From: Chloroflexota bacterium
Lineage (GTDB): Bacteria > Chloroflexota > Limnocylindria > Limnocylindrales > CSP1-4
Direction of reading: 5' to 3'
Assembly (NCBI GenBank): GCA_021785115.1
Contig: JAJYGO010000400.1
Location: 1 to 21,614 of the forward strand
Length of the DNA stretch: 21,614 bases
In this document: positions 1 to 7,903 of the stretch, piece by piece
Layout of the letters: each line of letters opens with the position of its first letter
How positions within the stretch are numbered: position 1 is the stretch's first letter
Notes under the pieces: generated by a model
The model's input: the letters and a program-made list of their open reading frames with translations, nothing else
Databases searched by the model: none
What the model was told of the DNA's origin: nothing
Made by a program: the position numbers and the translations under genes

Positions 1-1
1 A

Positions 2-922
2 ACGGGTCCGGTCACGACCGCCGACGGCCACCGCGTCGAGGTGGCCGCCAACGTCGGCAGCGTGGAGGAACTGCGAGCGGCCCTGGCAGAGGGCGCAGAG
101 GGCGTCGGGCTGCTGCGCACCGAGCTGCTCTACATCGACCGCGACCGTCCGCCCACCGTCGAGGAACAGAGCGCGCTCCTTGGCGAGATGCACGCACTGC
201 TCGGGAGCCGCCGGCTCCTCGTTCGCACGTTCGACATCGGCGCCGACAAGCACGTCCCGTTCCTGCCCGTGCGACCCGAACGGAATCCGGAGCTCGGCCT
301 CCGAGGGATCCGGCTCGGGCGCGCACACCCCGAACTCCTGGACGATCAGCTTCGAGCGATCGCGGCGACCGCCTCGCTCGGCCCCACTGCGCTGATGGCG
401 CCCATGGTGGCCTCGGTGGACGAGGCACGGTGGTTCGTCGAACGGGCCAGGGGCGCAGGCATCCCCTCATCGGTGGAGATCGGCGTGATGGTGGAGGTCC
501 CAGCTCTCGCGCTCGTGGCCGCGGAGCTCGCCGGATACGTGGACTTCCTGTCGATCGGAACCAACGACCTGACCCAGTATCTGAACGCGGCAGACCGGAG
601 GGATCCCGACCTGGCCCCGCTGCTCGACGCATACGGCCCGGCGCTCTTGCGCATCATGAACCTGGTCTGTCGAGGTGCGACGGGACGCTGCTGGGTGGGG
701 GTGTGCGGCGAGGCGGCGAGCGATCCCGCGTGGGCGTTGCTGGCGGTCGGGTTCGGGGTCACCGAGCTGTCCATGCAGGGCGTCGCGATCCCCGAGGTCC
801 GGGCGGCGGTGCGACGCGCGACGCTGGAGGGGTGCCGTCGCGCGGCCGCGCTCGCCCTCCGGGCGATCCGTCCGGAGGATGCGCGGATGATCGCGCGCGA
901 GCTGATGGAGGTGACGACATGA
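2..922 (+). CDS. ptsI: PTS enzyme I (phosphoenolpyruvate-protein phosphotransferase), C-terminal part, 5' end outside window
   Basis: This is the C-terminal, PEP-binding (PEP-utilizer TIM barrel) half of enzyme I, about 306 residues. The frame is open from base 2, so the N-terminal HPr-binding and phospho-His domains lie upstream of the window. GTG at 41 is internal, because the codons before it continue the family sequence (TTADGHRVEVAANVGS). Visible landmarks are RTFDIGADKHVPFLP, RNPELGLRGIRL, the PEP-site stretch GVMVEVPALAL, SIGTNDLTQY, and VGVCGEAASDP, which carries the family's active-site Cys. The enzyme takes phosphate from PEP and passes it to HPr in the cytoplasm to drive PTS sugar uptake. 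Its ATGA overlap with nagA means the two are co-translated and points to N-acetylglucosamine or another amino sugar as substrate. GADK replaces the more usual GGDK. Identification is secure; the substrate is inferred from the neighbour. Confidence 0.95.
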   Translation, partial: TGPVTTADGHRVEVAANVGSVEELRAALAEGAEGVGLLRTELLYIDRDRPPTVEEQSALLGEMHALLGSRRLLVRTFDIGADKHVPFLPVRPERNPELGLRGIRLGRAHPELLDDQLRAIAATASLGPTALMAPMVASVDEARWFVERARGAGIPSSVEIGVMVEVPALALVAAELAGYVDFLSIGTNDLTQYLNAADRRDPDLAPLLDAYGPALLRIMNLVCRGATGRCWVGVCGEAASDPAWALLAVGFGVTELSMQGVAIPEVRAAVRRATLEGCRRAAALALRAIRPEDARMIARELMEVTT

Positions 923-2028
923 AGCCGAAGCGGATCGGAGTGCGCGCGGCCCTGGTCGACGGCGCCGTGATCCCCGGAGACGTGGAGGTCGTGGACGGTG
1001 AGGTCGCGATGGTCGGGGTTCAGCCGGCGGGGCGATCCGGTACTGCGATCCCCGGCTACATCGACCTTCAGGTCAACGGGTTCGGGGGCGTCGACTTCCT
1101 TGGCGCCGACGTGGATGGATACCGGATCGCCGGCGAGGCGCTCGCATCCTGTGGAGTCACCGCGTACCAGCCGACGCTCGTGAGCGCGCCCCTGCCCGCC
1201 GCCGTGTCGGCACTGGAGCAGCTCGCCAAGGCCCAGGGGAGCGGCGGCCCCCGAATCCTGGGCGCTCATCTGGAGGGACCGTTCCTGTCGCCGACGTGGA
1301 AGGGCGCCCACGACGAGCGCTACATCGTTCCGCCCGACCTCGCCCTCGCCGGCAAGCTCTGCGCTGCGGGTCCGGTCACGCAGATGACGATTGCCCCCGA
1401 GCAGCCGGGCGGCTTCGACCTGCTCGACTGGCTCGTTCGGCGAGGCATCGTGGTGGCGCTCGGACACACCGACGCAGATGCCGCGACGTCCCACGCGGCG
1501 TTCAACCGAGGTGCGCGCGCGGTCACGCATCTGCACAACGCCCAGCGGCGCTTCGCCGCGCGCGATCCGGGAGTCGTCGGGGTCGCACTCTCGCGAGCAG
1601 ACGTCGTCGTCGGGGTGATCGCCGACCTCGTCCACCTCGCGCCGGAGACGCTCGTGATGGCCTGGCTCTGCGCGCGCGAACGGCTCGCCGTCGTCACCGA
1701 CGCGATCGAGGCCGCGGGGGCTGGGCAGGGCGAATACTCGCTTGGCGACCGAACCATCTACGTGGCGGAGGACGTCGCGCGCCTCGCCGACGGGACCCTC
1801 GCTGGAAGCGTGCTCACGATGGATCGGGCCGTGCGAAACCTGGTTGGTCTCGGCGTCCCGTGGCCGGAAGCCGTTCGTGCGGCTGCCGTGACGCCTGCGC
1901 GGCTGGTTGGCCATGAGGAGTTGGGGACCCTCAGGCCGTCGACGCCTGCCGACGTCACGGTTCTCGACGACGAACTGCGTCCTCGGCGGACGCTCGTCGC
2001 CGGCCGTGAGATATGGGCCGCGGCGTAG
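919..2028 (+). CDS. nagA: N-acetylglucosamine-6-phosphate deacetylase
   Basis: 369 aa, near the normal family length. The start ATG overlaps the ptsI stop (ATGA), so translational coupling is likely. The enzyme removes acetate from GlcNAc-6-P to give GlcN-6-P in the cytoplasm. Sequence signs of the NagA branch of the amidohydrolase superfamily: PGYIDLQVNGFGG (residues 45-57, where QxN replaces HxH as is normal in NagA), HLEGPF with metal ligand Glu119, LGHTDA (His183), THLHNA (His204), ADLVHL (His239) and VVTDAIEAAG with catalytic Asp261. THLHNAQ is slightly unusual beside the common THL(F/Y)NAM. With ptsI directly upstream this forms an amino-sugar PTS and catabolic operon. nagB and the sugar-specific EIIBC are not in the window and may be upstream. 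Confidence 0.95.
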   Translation: MKPKRIGVRAALVDGAVIPGDVEVVDGEVAMVGVQPAGRSGTAIPGYIDLQVNGFGGVDFLGADVDGYRIAGEALASCGVTAYQPTLVSAPLPAAVSALEQLAKAQGSGGPRILGAHLEGPFLSPTWKGAHDERYIVPPDLALAGKLCAAGPVTQMTIAPEQPGGFDLLDWLVRRGIVVALGHTDADAATSHAAFNRGARAVTHLHNAQRRFAARDPGVVGVALSRADVVVGVIADLVHLAPETLVMAWLCARERLAVVTDAIEAAGAGQGEYSLGDRTIYVAEDVARLADGTLAGSVLTMDRAVRNLVGLGVPWPEAVRAAAVTPARLVGHEELGTLRPSTPADVTVLDDELRPRRTLVAGREIWAAA

Positions 2029-2052
2029 TCGCGACCGCCCGACCGGACGATC

Positions 2053-2139
2053 ATGGGAAGCGGCCGACGGCTCCTGATCTTCGATCACGACGGGACGCTG
2101 TTCGACTCGTCGGCCGTCATCTCCCGAAGCGGAAGGTGA
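2053..2139 (+). pseudogene. Clipped N-terminus of a HAD-superfamily phosphatase
   Basis: A 28-codon frame beginning at ATG 2053 encodes MGSGRRLLIFDHDGTLFDSS followed by about eight residues and a stop. The LLIFDHDGTLFDS stretch is HAD motif I, with the nucleophile and acid Asp pair in DxDGT, as found at the start of phosphoglycolate phosphatase-like enzymes of about 210-230 aa. Everything after motif I is missing. The frame runs into the stop codon of the opposite-strand ABC permease (TCA at 2117-2119), so the break lies at about 2110-2117. Motifs II to IV are absent and no activity is expected. It probably once followed nagA in the same direction. A chance ORF is unlikely because motif I sits right after a start codon in the correct position. 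Confidence 0.7.
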
Positions 2140-3193
2140 GGCTTGCAAGCCCGAAGGCCACCACGAGCCAGACGGTGAGAAGCAGGAGCTCGGACCCGGT
2201 GGCGCCGATCGACAGGCCGTCGTTCGCGACCTTGCGAAGCGCATCGATGAGCGGCGCGAGCGGCAGATAGGCGAACGTGACCTGGAGCACCCTCGGGAGC
2301 GTGTCCGTGGCGAAGAAGACCCCCGAGAGGAACATCATCGGCATCGCGACGATCATCCCGATCCCGCTGGCTGCCTGCGGGTTGGAGGCTCGAGCTGCCA
2401 CGGCCAAGCCAAGCGTCAAGAACACGAGGTTCCCGAGGAAGGCGAGGAAGAACACCCAGCCGACGTTCCCGTAGACGTGTCCGTGGAACAGGGCCATGCC
2501 CACGACGAGGATCACGCCGGTCTGGGCGGTCGTGAGCAGCAGGTACGCGATGATCTGCGCCGCGAGGAACTTCATGGGTCGAAGCGGCGTCACGAGCAGC
2601 TGCTTGAGAACCCCCTGCTCCCGGAGCGAGGACATGGCGATGGCGATGCCGGTGAGCGAGTACTGCATGACCCCCATTGCGACCAGGCCGGGCAGCAACC
2701 AGTCGTAGTAGTGGATGGTCTTGGCCGACACCGACCTCGGATGCAGCACCAGGGGCGGGGAGGCGAGCCCGGCCATCCGAAGGTTCATCCCGTCGATCAC
2801 CCGTTGGACCAGCCCGAGCGCGATCTGGTTCTGCTGCATGTTCCCCTGCTTGTAGAGGAGCTCGATCGGTGTCGATCCGCCGGGGGTCGGCGTCGGGACG
2901 ACCATCACCAGGTCGAGCTTGTCCGAGGAGAGCTGACTCCGCGCCAGGGAGAGGCCAGACGGCCGAGTGATGGTGAACGGCCCGACGCCCCTCAGCCCCG
3001 TGACCAGCGCCTCTGTGAACGGCGCGTCCCGCGCGCCCACGACCGCGATCCGCATGTTCGGGACCTTCTCGAAGTTGAACAGGCCGAAGACCACGACGAA
3101 GATCAGCGGGAAGGCCAGCGCCCAGAACACCGCCTGCCGGTTCCGGTAGAGCATCTTCACGCTCGCCCAGGTGAGGCTGCCCATCCCGCTCAC
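2117..3193 (-). CDS. ABC-2 type transporter permease
   Basis: 358 aa integral membrane subunit of an exporter. One N-terminal membrane segment (about residues 22-40, WALAFPLIFVVVFGLF) is followed by an extracytoplasmic stretch (about 45-170) and five or so C-terminal membrane segments. This is the layout of ABC2_membrane_3/YhhJ-like permeases used for drug or lipid export. The start GTG (3193-3191) overlaps the stop of the upstream ATPase gene (GTGA), so the two subunits are translated together. The gene ends against a clipped HAD fragment on the other strand, but its own C-terminus (LASLTFRFGR) looks complete. Substrate is unknown; control by the upstream MarR gene is inferred. Confidence 0.9.
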   Translation of the reverse strand: MSGMGSLTWASVKMLYRNRQAVFWALAFPLIFVVVFGLFNFEKVPNMRIAVVGARDAPFTEALVTGLRGVGPFTITRPSGLSLARSQLSSDKLDLVMVVPTPTPGGSTPIELLYKQGNMQQNQIALGLVQRVIDGMNLRMAGLASPPLVLHPRSVSAKTIHYYDWLLPGLVAMGVMQYSLTGIAIAMSSLREQGVLKQLLVTPLRPMKFLAAQIIAYLLLTTAQTGVILVVGMALFHGHVYGNVGWVFFLAFLGNLVFLTLGLAVAARASNPQAASGIGMIVAMPMMFLSGVFFATDTLPRVLQVTFAYLPLAPLIDALRKVANDGLSIGATGSELLLLTVWLVVAFGLASLTFRFGR

Positions 3194-4185
3194 TCCCTGA
3201 GCGCCCGCCCCGTCAGGGACAGGAAGACGTCCTCGAGGGTCGCCGGGAACACCCGGACGTCACGCACCTCGACGTCGTACAGGCGGGCCCACTCCAGGAA
3301 CGCCGGCAGGGTCACCTCGCCTCGAGCGACCCGAAGCTCGTAGCTCGCGCCCGCCGCGTTGCGCTCCGAGCGCACCTCCACCACCCCGGGAAACCGCCTC
3401 AGCTCCTCCTCCTCGACCCCGGACGGGGTCGAGAACACGATCCGGTAGGCGGCGGGGAGCTCGTCGATCAGCCCGAGGGGGGCATCCAGGGCCTGAATCT
3501 TGCCGTGGTCGATGATCGCGACCCGGTCGCAGAGCGCCTCTGCCTCCTCCATGTAGTGCGTGGTGAGCACGACCGTCTTGCCGTCCTCCCGGTTGATGGT
3601 GGAGATGAACTCCCAGAGGTTCCGGCGGGCCTGGGGATCGAGGCCGGTCGTCGGCTCGTCCAGGAAGATCACCTCCGGCTCGGGAACGAGCGCGGCCACC
3701 ACGGCGAACCGGTGGGCCTGCCCCCCCGAGAGCTCCTTCACGAGCGCTCTGCGCTTGTCGAGGAGGCCGACCCGCTCGAGCAGCGTCTCGGGCGCATTGC
3801 GGCGCGGGTAGAAGGACCCGAACAGGCGCAGGATCTCCTCGAGCGTCAGGTACTCGAAGTAGGCGCCCTGTTGGAGTTGGACGCCGATGCGCTCCTTCAT
3901 GCGAGCCCGGTCGCGCACCGAGTCGAGCCCGAGGACGGCGGTGTGGCCGGACGTGGGGGACCGCAGCCCCTCGATGATCTCGAGCGTCGTGGTCTTGCCG
4001 GCCCCGTTCGGCCCGAGGAAGCCGAAGACCTCGCCGGGGCGGACCGTGAAGGAAACGCCGTCGACGGCGGTGACCGTGCCGCCTCGGCGCGCGTGGAACC
4101 TCTTGACGAGGTCGACCACCTCGACGGCGAAGGTCGATCCCGTCGGCGCCTGCTGACGCTCCGCTCCGGCGATCGCCGACATCAT
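3190..4185 (-). CDS. ABC transporter ATP-binding protein (multidrug-export type)
   Basis: 331 aa ATPase that powers the ABC-2 permease encoded directly downstream. Walker A GPNGAGKTT at residues 58-66, Q-loop region GVQLQQGAYF near 101, signature LSGGQ at 152-156 (followed by AHR instead of the usual QR/KQR), Walker B VIFLDEP at 172-178, D-loop GLDP and switch His210. Residues after about 235 form the C-terminal extension typical of CcmA/NatA/DrrA-type exporters. ATG 4185 is followed by a second ATG three bases on; neither has a strong Shine-Dalgarno sequence. It lies 121 nt downstream of the MarR gene on the same strand, so one MarR-ATPase-permease operon is likely. Substrate is unknown. Confidence 0.93.
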   Translation of the reverse strand: MMSAIAGAERQQAPTGSTFAVEVVDLVKRFHARRGGTVTAVDGVSFTVRPGEVFGFLGPNGAGKTTTLEIIEGLRSPTSGHTAVLGLDSVRDRARMKERIGVQLQQGAYFEYLTLEEILRLFGSFYPRRNAPETLLERVGLLDKRRALVKELSGGQAHRFAVVAALVPEPEVIFLDEPTTGLDPQARRNLWEFISTINREDGKTVVLTTHYMEEAEALCDRVAIIDHGKIQALDAPLGLIDELPAAYRIVFSTPSGVEEEELRRFPGVVEVRSERNAAGASYELRVARGEVTLPAFLEWARLYDVEVRDVRVFPATLEDVFLSLTGRALRE

Positions 4186-4306
4186 TCCAAGTACACCAAG
4201 GCGCTCGCGGAGCCACCAAGGCCGAGCGTCCCCTCACCCGGGGGGAACTGGTCTCCTCGCACATGCGGTCCCCGGCAGACGACGCGCTCGGTCGCCGGCG
4301 CGCGAG

Positions 4307-4816
4307 CTACTGCGAGGCTCCCGCGCCCTGCCCCTCGAACCACAGGAGCCATCGGCGGAGCAGGTGGACGAGTGCCTCGCGTTCTGGCGTCGAGAAGGGG
4401 GCAAGCAACTCGCTCTCCCGCTCCATGAGCCCGGCCGCGATCGTGTCGACGAGACGTCGACCCTTCGTGGTGAGCTGCACCCACACAACCCGGCCGTCGG
4501 CGGGATCGGGCCGTCTCCGGACCAGACCGGCCCCCTCGAGCCTGTCCAGCCGCTGCGAGACCGCGCCGGAGGTGATCAGCGAAGCGCGCTGCATGGCCCC
4601 GGCGGTCAACTGGTAGGGCGGCCCGGACCGGCGGAGCACCGCCAGGGCATCCAGCGTCGCCGGGTCGGTGCCGAGTGCCGCGAGGGTACGCTGCCTGGCT
4701 CGCTCGAGGTGCCGGGCCAGCCGCCAGATGCGGGTGATCACCCCGATCGAGGACATGTCGATGTCCGGGCGCTCGCGCGCCCAGGCCTGCTGGATGTCGT
4801 CAACCCCGTCCCGCAT
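4307..4816 (-). CDS. MarR-family transcriptional regulator
   Basis: 169 aa winged-helix regulator. The DNA-binding core is at about residues 56-120: [20 protein letters not shown], then a recognition helix [19 protein letters not shown], then the wing [20 protein letters not shown], which is the classic MarR DxR wing pattern. Flanking helices (about 20-50 and 120-160) would form the dimer. The start at 4816 is chosen because GAGGAG lies 6-7 nt upstream; the in-frame ATG at 4837 has no comparable site. The frame stays open further upstream, but that part shadows the SDR gene. It precedes the ABC exporter genes on the same strand and diverges from an SDR, so it probably represses both and responds to a ligand; this is inference. 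Confidence 0.92.
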   Translation of the reverse strand: MRDGVDDIQQAWARERPDIDMSSIGVITRIWRLARHLERARQRTLAALGTDPATLDALAVLRRSGPPYQLTAGAMQRASLITSGAVSQRLDRLEGAGLVRRRPDPADGRVVWVQLTTKGRRLVDTIAAGLMERESELLAPFSTPEREALVHLLRRWLLWFEGQGAGASQ

Positions 4817-4852
4817 CGGTTGCTCCTCGAGGTCCATGGTCGGCCTGCGATG

Positions 4853-4866
4853 CTTTAACGCTAAGA
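4853..4866. promoter_or_regulatory. Candidate MarR operator / divergent promoter
   Basis: In the 106 bp between the MarR and SDR starts lies a local AT-rich island (4851-4870) within very GC-rich DNA. It holds TTAACGCTAA at 4855-4864, an imperfect palindrome with 8 of 10 positions paired. MarR proteins commonly bind short TTA-N-TAA-like palindromes between divergent genes. The assignment is inference from position and symmetry. Confidence 0.4.
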
Positions 4867-4922
4867 TACTTCGGCACTCTGGACGTGACCATGAACGTGG
4901 CCAGGGGAAGGGAGTCGGGGAG

Positions 4923-5672
4923 ATGTCTCGGGTGGTCGTGGTCTCCGGTGGTGGGACCGGCATGGGACGGGCCATCGCCCGCTCCTTCGCACACGATGGA
5001 GACCGGGTCGCCATCGTCGCCCGCCGCGCAGAGGTGCTCGCGCGGGCCGAAGGGGAGATCAACGCGGAAGTTGGGGAGGCACTCGTCCGCCCGTATGGAG
5101 CCGACCTCTCGGTGCCGAGCGAGGCAGCGTCGGCAGCGCGGGCGATCCTTGCCGACCACGGGGGCACAGTCGATGTCGTGGTGAACAACGCAGGGGGCGC
5201 GGGCCGCGCGTCACCTGGCACCCTGGCAGGGGTGGCCGAGGGGTGGGAGCGGGACTTCCGCGCGAACGTGCTGACCGCCGTGCTGCTCACGACGGCACTC
5301 ACCCCGGGGCTTCGCCGCCCCGGGGGAAGGGTCGTGAACATCAGCTCCATCGCCGCCCTACGGGGCGGGGGGGACTCCTACTCGGCGGCCAAGGCCGCGA
5401 TCATCGGCTGGACGCTCGCGCTCGCGGCCGATCTCTCGCCCCAGGGCATCACGGTGAACGTGGTGGCGCCCGGCTACGTCGCGGGCACCGAGTTCTTCGG
5501 AGATCAGATGTCGCCCGAACGCCACGAGCGCCTGGTCGGACAGACACTCGTCGGACGGGCCGGGCGGCCAGACGACGTGGCGACGGCGGTGCGCTTCCTC
5601 GCCTCCCCCGAGGCCTCCTTCGTCACCGGCCAGGTTCTCCAGGTGAACGGCGGAGCACTCCCCGGCCGCTGA
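4923..5672 (+). CDS. SDR-family NAD(P)-dependent oxidoreductase
   Basis: 249 aa, the normal length of a classical short-chain dehydrogenase. Cofactor motif SGGGTGMG at residues 8-15 (TGxxxGxG type), NNAGG at 88-92, catalytic Ser at 141/142 (NISSIA), YSAAK with Tyr153 and Lys157, PGYV after the active site, and C-terminal [12 protein letters not shown]. The ATG follows AAGGGAG with about 9 nt spacing. The ARR after the second strand (IVARRAE) suggests NADP preference, weakly. The gene diverges from the MarR regulator and ABC exporter, so it may act on a compound sensed by MarR. FabG-like or xenobiotic reductase roles cannot be told apart from sequence alone. Confidence 0.93.
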   Translation: MSRVVVVSGGGTGMGRAIARSFAHDGDRVAIVARRAEVLARAEGEINAEVGEALVRPYGADLSVPSEAASAARAILADHGGTVDVVVNNAGGAGRASPGTLAGVAEGWERDFRANVLTAVLLTTALTPGLRRPGGRVVNISSIAALRGGGDSYSAAKAAIIGWTLALAADLSPQGITVNVVAPGYVAGTEFFGDQMSPERHERLVGQTLVGRAGRPDDVATAVRFLASPEASFVTGQVLQVNGGALPGR

Positions 5673-5688
5673 CCCCGGGCTCGGGCCG

Positions 5689-6288
5689 TCAGTCCTCGGC
5701 GAGGATCGCGTACAGCCTCTTGCGGGCCTCGGCCAGGACCTCCGCCGCGCGCGTCCGCTGCTCGGCCGTTCCGGTTCGCGCGACCTGCATCGCGGCGGCG
5801 CCGAGCTGGAACAGCGAGTCGCGAAACGTCGCGAAGCCCTCCCATCCCGGTCCCTCGCCGACCTCCCACGGGGGAGTGCCGCCCGTGCGCTCGCGCCGCT
5901 CGGCGAGCTCGGCACGCCCGGCGTCGGTGATCGAGTAGACGCGCTTGCCGTCGATCTCCTCACTGGTGAGGAGGCCTTCGTCCTCGAGCATCTGCAGCGT
6001 CGGGTAGATCGAGCCGGGGCTCGGGCGCCACAGCCCGCCGCTTCGCTCCTCCAGCTCGCGGATCACGTCGTAGCCGTGCATTGGCTTCTCCGCGACCAGC
6101 GCGAGCAACGCGGTGCGGACGTCGCCGCGGCGCGCCCTGCGGCCCGGGCCCCATGGCGGGCCGAACCAGGCGCCGCCCCGCATGTGTCGTCCCCACGGCG
6201 GGCCCGGCTCGTGATGGTAGTGGTGGCGGCATCCGCGGCCGTGCCCATGGCCCGGCTGGCGGAATCCCTCGCCCTCGGTCGTGTGCAT
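5689..6288 (-). CDS. PadR-family transcriptional regulator
   Basis: 199 aa. The N-terminal tail of about 55 residues is rich in His and Gly (8 His in the first 35 residues, including RHHYHHE). It is followed by the PadR winged helix at about 55-125: RRGDVRTALLALVAEKPMHGYDVIRELEE, then WRPSPGSIYPTLQMLEDEGL and the wing IDGKRVYSITDAGRAEL. The C-terminal helices (about 150-199) would mediate dimerisation. ATG 6288 is chosen because AGGAGG lies 6 nt upstream; longer in-frame extensions lack this. A CGATATATCG palindrome sits about 60 bp upstream, as expected for autoregulation. The His-rich tail may bind metal, but such tails are common in this family. The gene diverges from the MoaD-propeller gene, its likely second target. 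The ligand is unknown. Confidence 0.94.
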   Translation of the reverse strand: MHTTEGEGFRQPGHGHGRGCRHHYHHEPGPPWGRHMRGGAWFGPPWGPGRRARRGDVRTALLALVAEKPMHGYDVIRELEERSGGLWRPSPGSIYPTLQMLEDEGLLTSEEIDGKRVYSITDAGRAELAERRERTGGTPPWEVGEGPGWEGFATFRDSLFQLGAAAMQVARTGTAEQRTRAAEVLAEARKRLYAILAED

Positions 6289-6343
6289 CGCCGACCTCCT
6301 TCCGTCCGGTCGCCGGCGGGACCCGGCGGCCGATCTCGTACCG

Positions 6344-6359
6344 TCACGATATATCGCGA
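6344..6359. promoter_or_regulatory. Probable PadR operator
   Basis: A 16-bp near-palindrome, TCACGATATATCGCGA, pairs at 14 of 16 positions around the perfect core CGATATATCG (6347-6356). It lies between the divergent PadR and MoaD-propeller genes, 56 bp before the PadR start. ATAT-centred palindromes of this kind are typical PadR sites, so autoregulation is likely. The TATATCG element may also serve as the -10 region for the PadR gene. Confidence 0.65.
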
Positions 6360-6438
6360 TGCTCCGCGTGTCAAACCCGCTCACCCTCGGCTCCGGATGA
6401 CCCCGCGGAGGCGTTCGGCGCGGGGCGTCCAGTCCGCA

Positions 6439-6444
6439 TAGACT
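6439..6444 (+). promoter_or_regulatory. Candidate -10 element for a leaderless transcript
   Basis: TAGACT (TANNNT) lies 7 nt before the ATG at 6452, and no Shine-Dalgarno sequence precedes that ATG. This spacing would place the transcription start on the A of the ATG, as in leaderless actinobacterial mRNAs. No convincing -35 box was seen. Confidence 0.4.
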
Positions 6445-6451
6445 GCCCCGC

Positions 6452-7846
6452 ATGGCCACGGTGGCCCTTCGCGCTCCCCTCCGGGAGCTCGCCGGGGGTT
6501 CGTCGGAGCTCGCGGTGGCGGGCGGAACGGTGGGCGAGGTCCTGGCGGCCCTGGAGGCCGGCTATCCGCGGCTCGCCGGGTGGATTCGCGACGAGCGCGG
6601 GGCGATCCGCGAGCACGTGAGCGTGTTCGTGAACGGGGAGCGCGCCGGGCGGAGCGATCGCGTCGGGGAGGGCGACCGCATCGACATCCTCCCGTCCATC
6701 TCGGGTGGGGCGGCGTCCGTTGCCACCCTCCCCTCCCCGTCCCTCTGGGTCGACGAGCGGGTCGACGAGCGCGCGGATGAGCGCGTCGAGCTCCTCGTCG
6801 GCACGCGGAAGGGGCTCGTCGTGTTGCGAGGACGTCGTGGCGGGCCCATGGAGGTGGCCGCCCGAGCCTTCCCGGGACGGGTCGTCGAGTTCGCCATGCG
6901 AGACTCGAGGAGCGGAACCTACCTGGCCTCGGTCACCCACGGACAGTACGGCCCCCGCGTGTTCCTCGCCGAGGACCCGGCGGGCGCGTGGGAGCCGACC
7001 GACGGTCCCGCCTTCCCCGTCGACGCCGGAGCCGCGGTGGAGCGCGTGTGGGTGATCCATGCGGGTGTCGAGGAGGGCGTCCTCTGGGCGGGAACGGCGC
7101 CGGCCGCGCTGTTTCGGAGCGAGGACGCCGGGCACACCTGGTCGCTGAATCGCGGCCTGTGGGACCAGCCCTCCCGTTCCCGGTGGCAGCCCGGTGCCGG
7201 AGGCCTCTGTCTCCACTCGATCTGCACCTGGCCGGGCGACCCCATGCGGATGGCGGTCGGAATCTCCGCGGCCGGGGTGTGGCTCACCGATGACGGCGGG
7301 GAGACCTGGCGGCGCGGTGTTCGGGGGATCGTGGCCCGCTACCTGCCCGAGGAGGCCAGGGCGAACGCGGTGGATCTGTGCGTGCACAACATGCACCGCT
7401 CGCCGATCGAGCCCGCCACCCTCTACATGCAGTTCCACGGCGGCGTGTATCGCTCCGACGACGCGGGCGAGTCATGGGTGGACATCGGGGCCGGCTTGCC
7501 CTCGGACTTCGGCTTCCCGGCGGTGGTCGACCCGCACGATGCGAACCGCATGTTCGTGATCCCCATGAATGCGGACGGAGACCGGGTCACCTGCGGCGGC
7601 CGCCTTCGCGTCTTCGAGACTCGCGACCGCGGGCGGACGTGGTCGGCGCGCTCGGATGGCCTCCCCGAGGACGATGCCTTCTTCACGGTGCTGCGGCAGG
7701 CCTTCTGTCACGACCGGCGCGCGCCGCTCGGCCTGTACTTCGGAGCCGAGTCGGGCGAGGTCTTCGGCTCGGCGGACGGAGGGGTCTCCTGGATCTCCAT
7801 GGCCGACCGCCTGCCGCCGATCCTGAGCGTGCGCTGCTCGAGCTAG
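6452..7846 (+). CDS. Fusion of MoaD/ThiS ubiquitin-like domain with BNR/Asp-box beta-propeller
   Basis: 464 aa. Residues 1-86 are a MoaD/ThiS-like beta-grasp domain (ATVALRAPLRELAGG..., VSVFVNGE, VGEGDRIDILPSISGG) ending in the diagnostic Gly-Gly at 85-86, the point where a free sulfur carrier would stop. A linker (87-112) with a VDER-VDER-ADER repeat follows, then a propeller of about 350 residues. Five Asp-boxes are seen: SEDAGHTW (223-230), TDDGGETW (279-286), SDDAGESW (335-342), TRDRGRTW (390-397) and SADGGVSW (440-447), spaced 50-56 residues apart. No signal peptide is present, so it is cytoplasmic. The propeller resembles 'sialidase/WD40-YVTN-BNR-like' proteins, but sialidase activity is not implied. 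No stop or start codon separates the parts in this frame. No E1-like (MoeB/ThiF) or JAMM protease gene lies nearby. The function is unknown. Confidence 0.85.
   Translation: MATVALRAPLRELAGGSSELAVAGGTVGEVLAALEAGYPRLAGWIRDERGAIREHVSVFVNGERAGRSDRVGEGDRIDILPSISGGAASVATLPSPSLWVDERVDERADERVELLVGTRKGLVVLRGRRGGPMEVAARAFPGRVVEFAMRDSRSGTYLASVTHGQYGPRVFLAEDPAGAWEPTDGPAFPVDAGAAVERVWVIHAGVEEGVLWAGTAPAALFRSEDAGHTWSLNRGLWDQPSRSRWQPGAGGLCLHSICTWPGDPMRMAVGISAAGVWLTDDGGETWRRGVRGIVARYLPEEARANAVDLCVHNMHRSPIEPATLYMQFHGGVYRSDDAGESWVDIGAGLPSDFGFPAVVDPHDANRMFVIPMNADGDRVTCGGRLRVFETRDRGRTWSARSDGLPEDDAFFTVLRQAFCHDRRAPLGLYFGAESGEVFGSADGGVSWISMADRLPPILSVRCSS
6749..6784 (+). repeat. Three 12-bp in-frame repeats encoding (V/A)DER
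   Basis: The units at 6749-6760, 6761-6772 and 6773-6784 (GTCGACGAGCGG, GTCGACGAGCGC, GCGGATGAGCGC) encode VDER, VDER and ADER. They lie in the linker between the MoaD-like domain and the propeller, and look like slippage expansion of a charged linker. Confidence 0.7.
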
Positions 7847-7903
7847 CCCCTTGGCCCTGTCCGCGCGCTGCCCGTGTCGTCATCGCTTCGCTGCTTGCCT
7901 ATC

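Noticed and set aside
346..2244. A 632-codon minus-strand open frame
   Set aside because: It lies antisense to ptsI and nagA, has Arg/Pro/His-rich composition and no family match. Such frames are expected opposite GC-rich genes.
4307..5350. MarR gene extended upstream to 347 aa
   Set aside because: The extension is antisense to the SDR gene and low in complexity. ATG 4816 has a strong GAGGAG site and gives normal MarR length.
5689..6459. PadR gene extended upstream to 256 aa
   Set aside because: The extension would cover the operator and run past the divergent start. AGGAGG sits at the right distance before ATG 6288.
6452..7846. Assigning the propeller as a true sialidase
   Set aside because: Asp-boxes alone occur in many non-enzymatic propellers. 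No sialidase Arg triad (with FRIP motif) was seen and there is no signal peptide.
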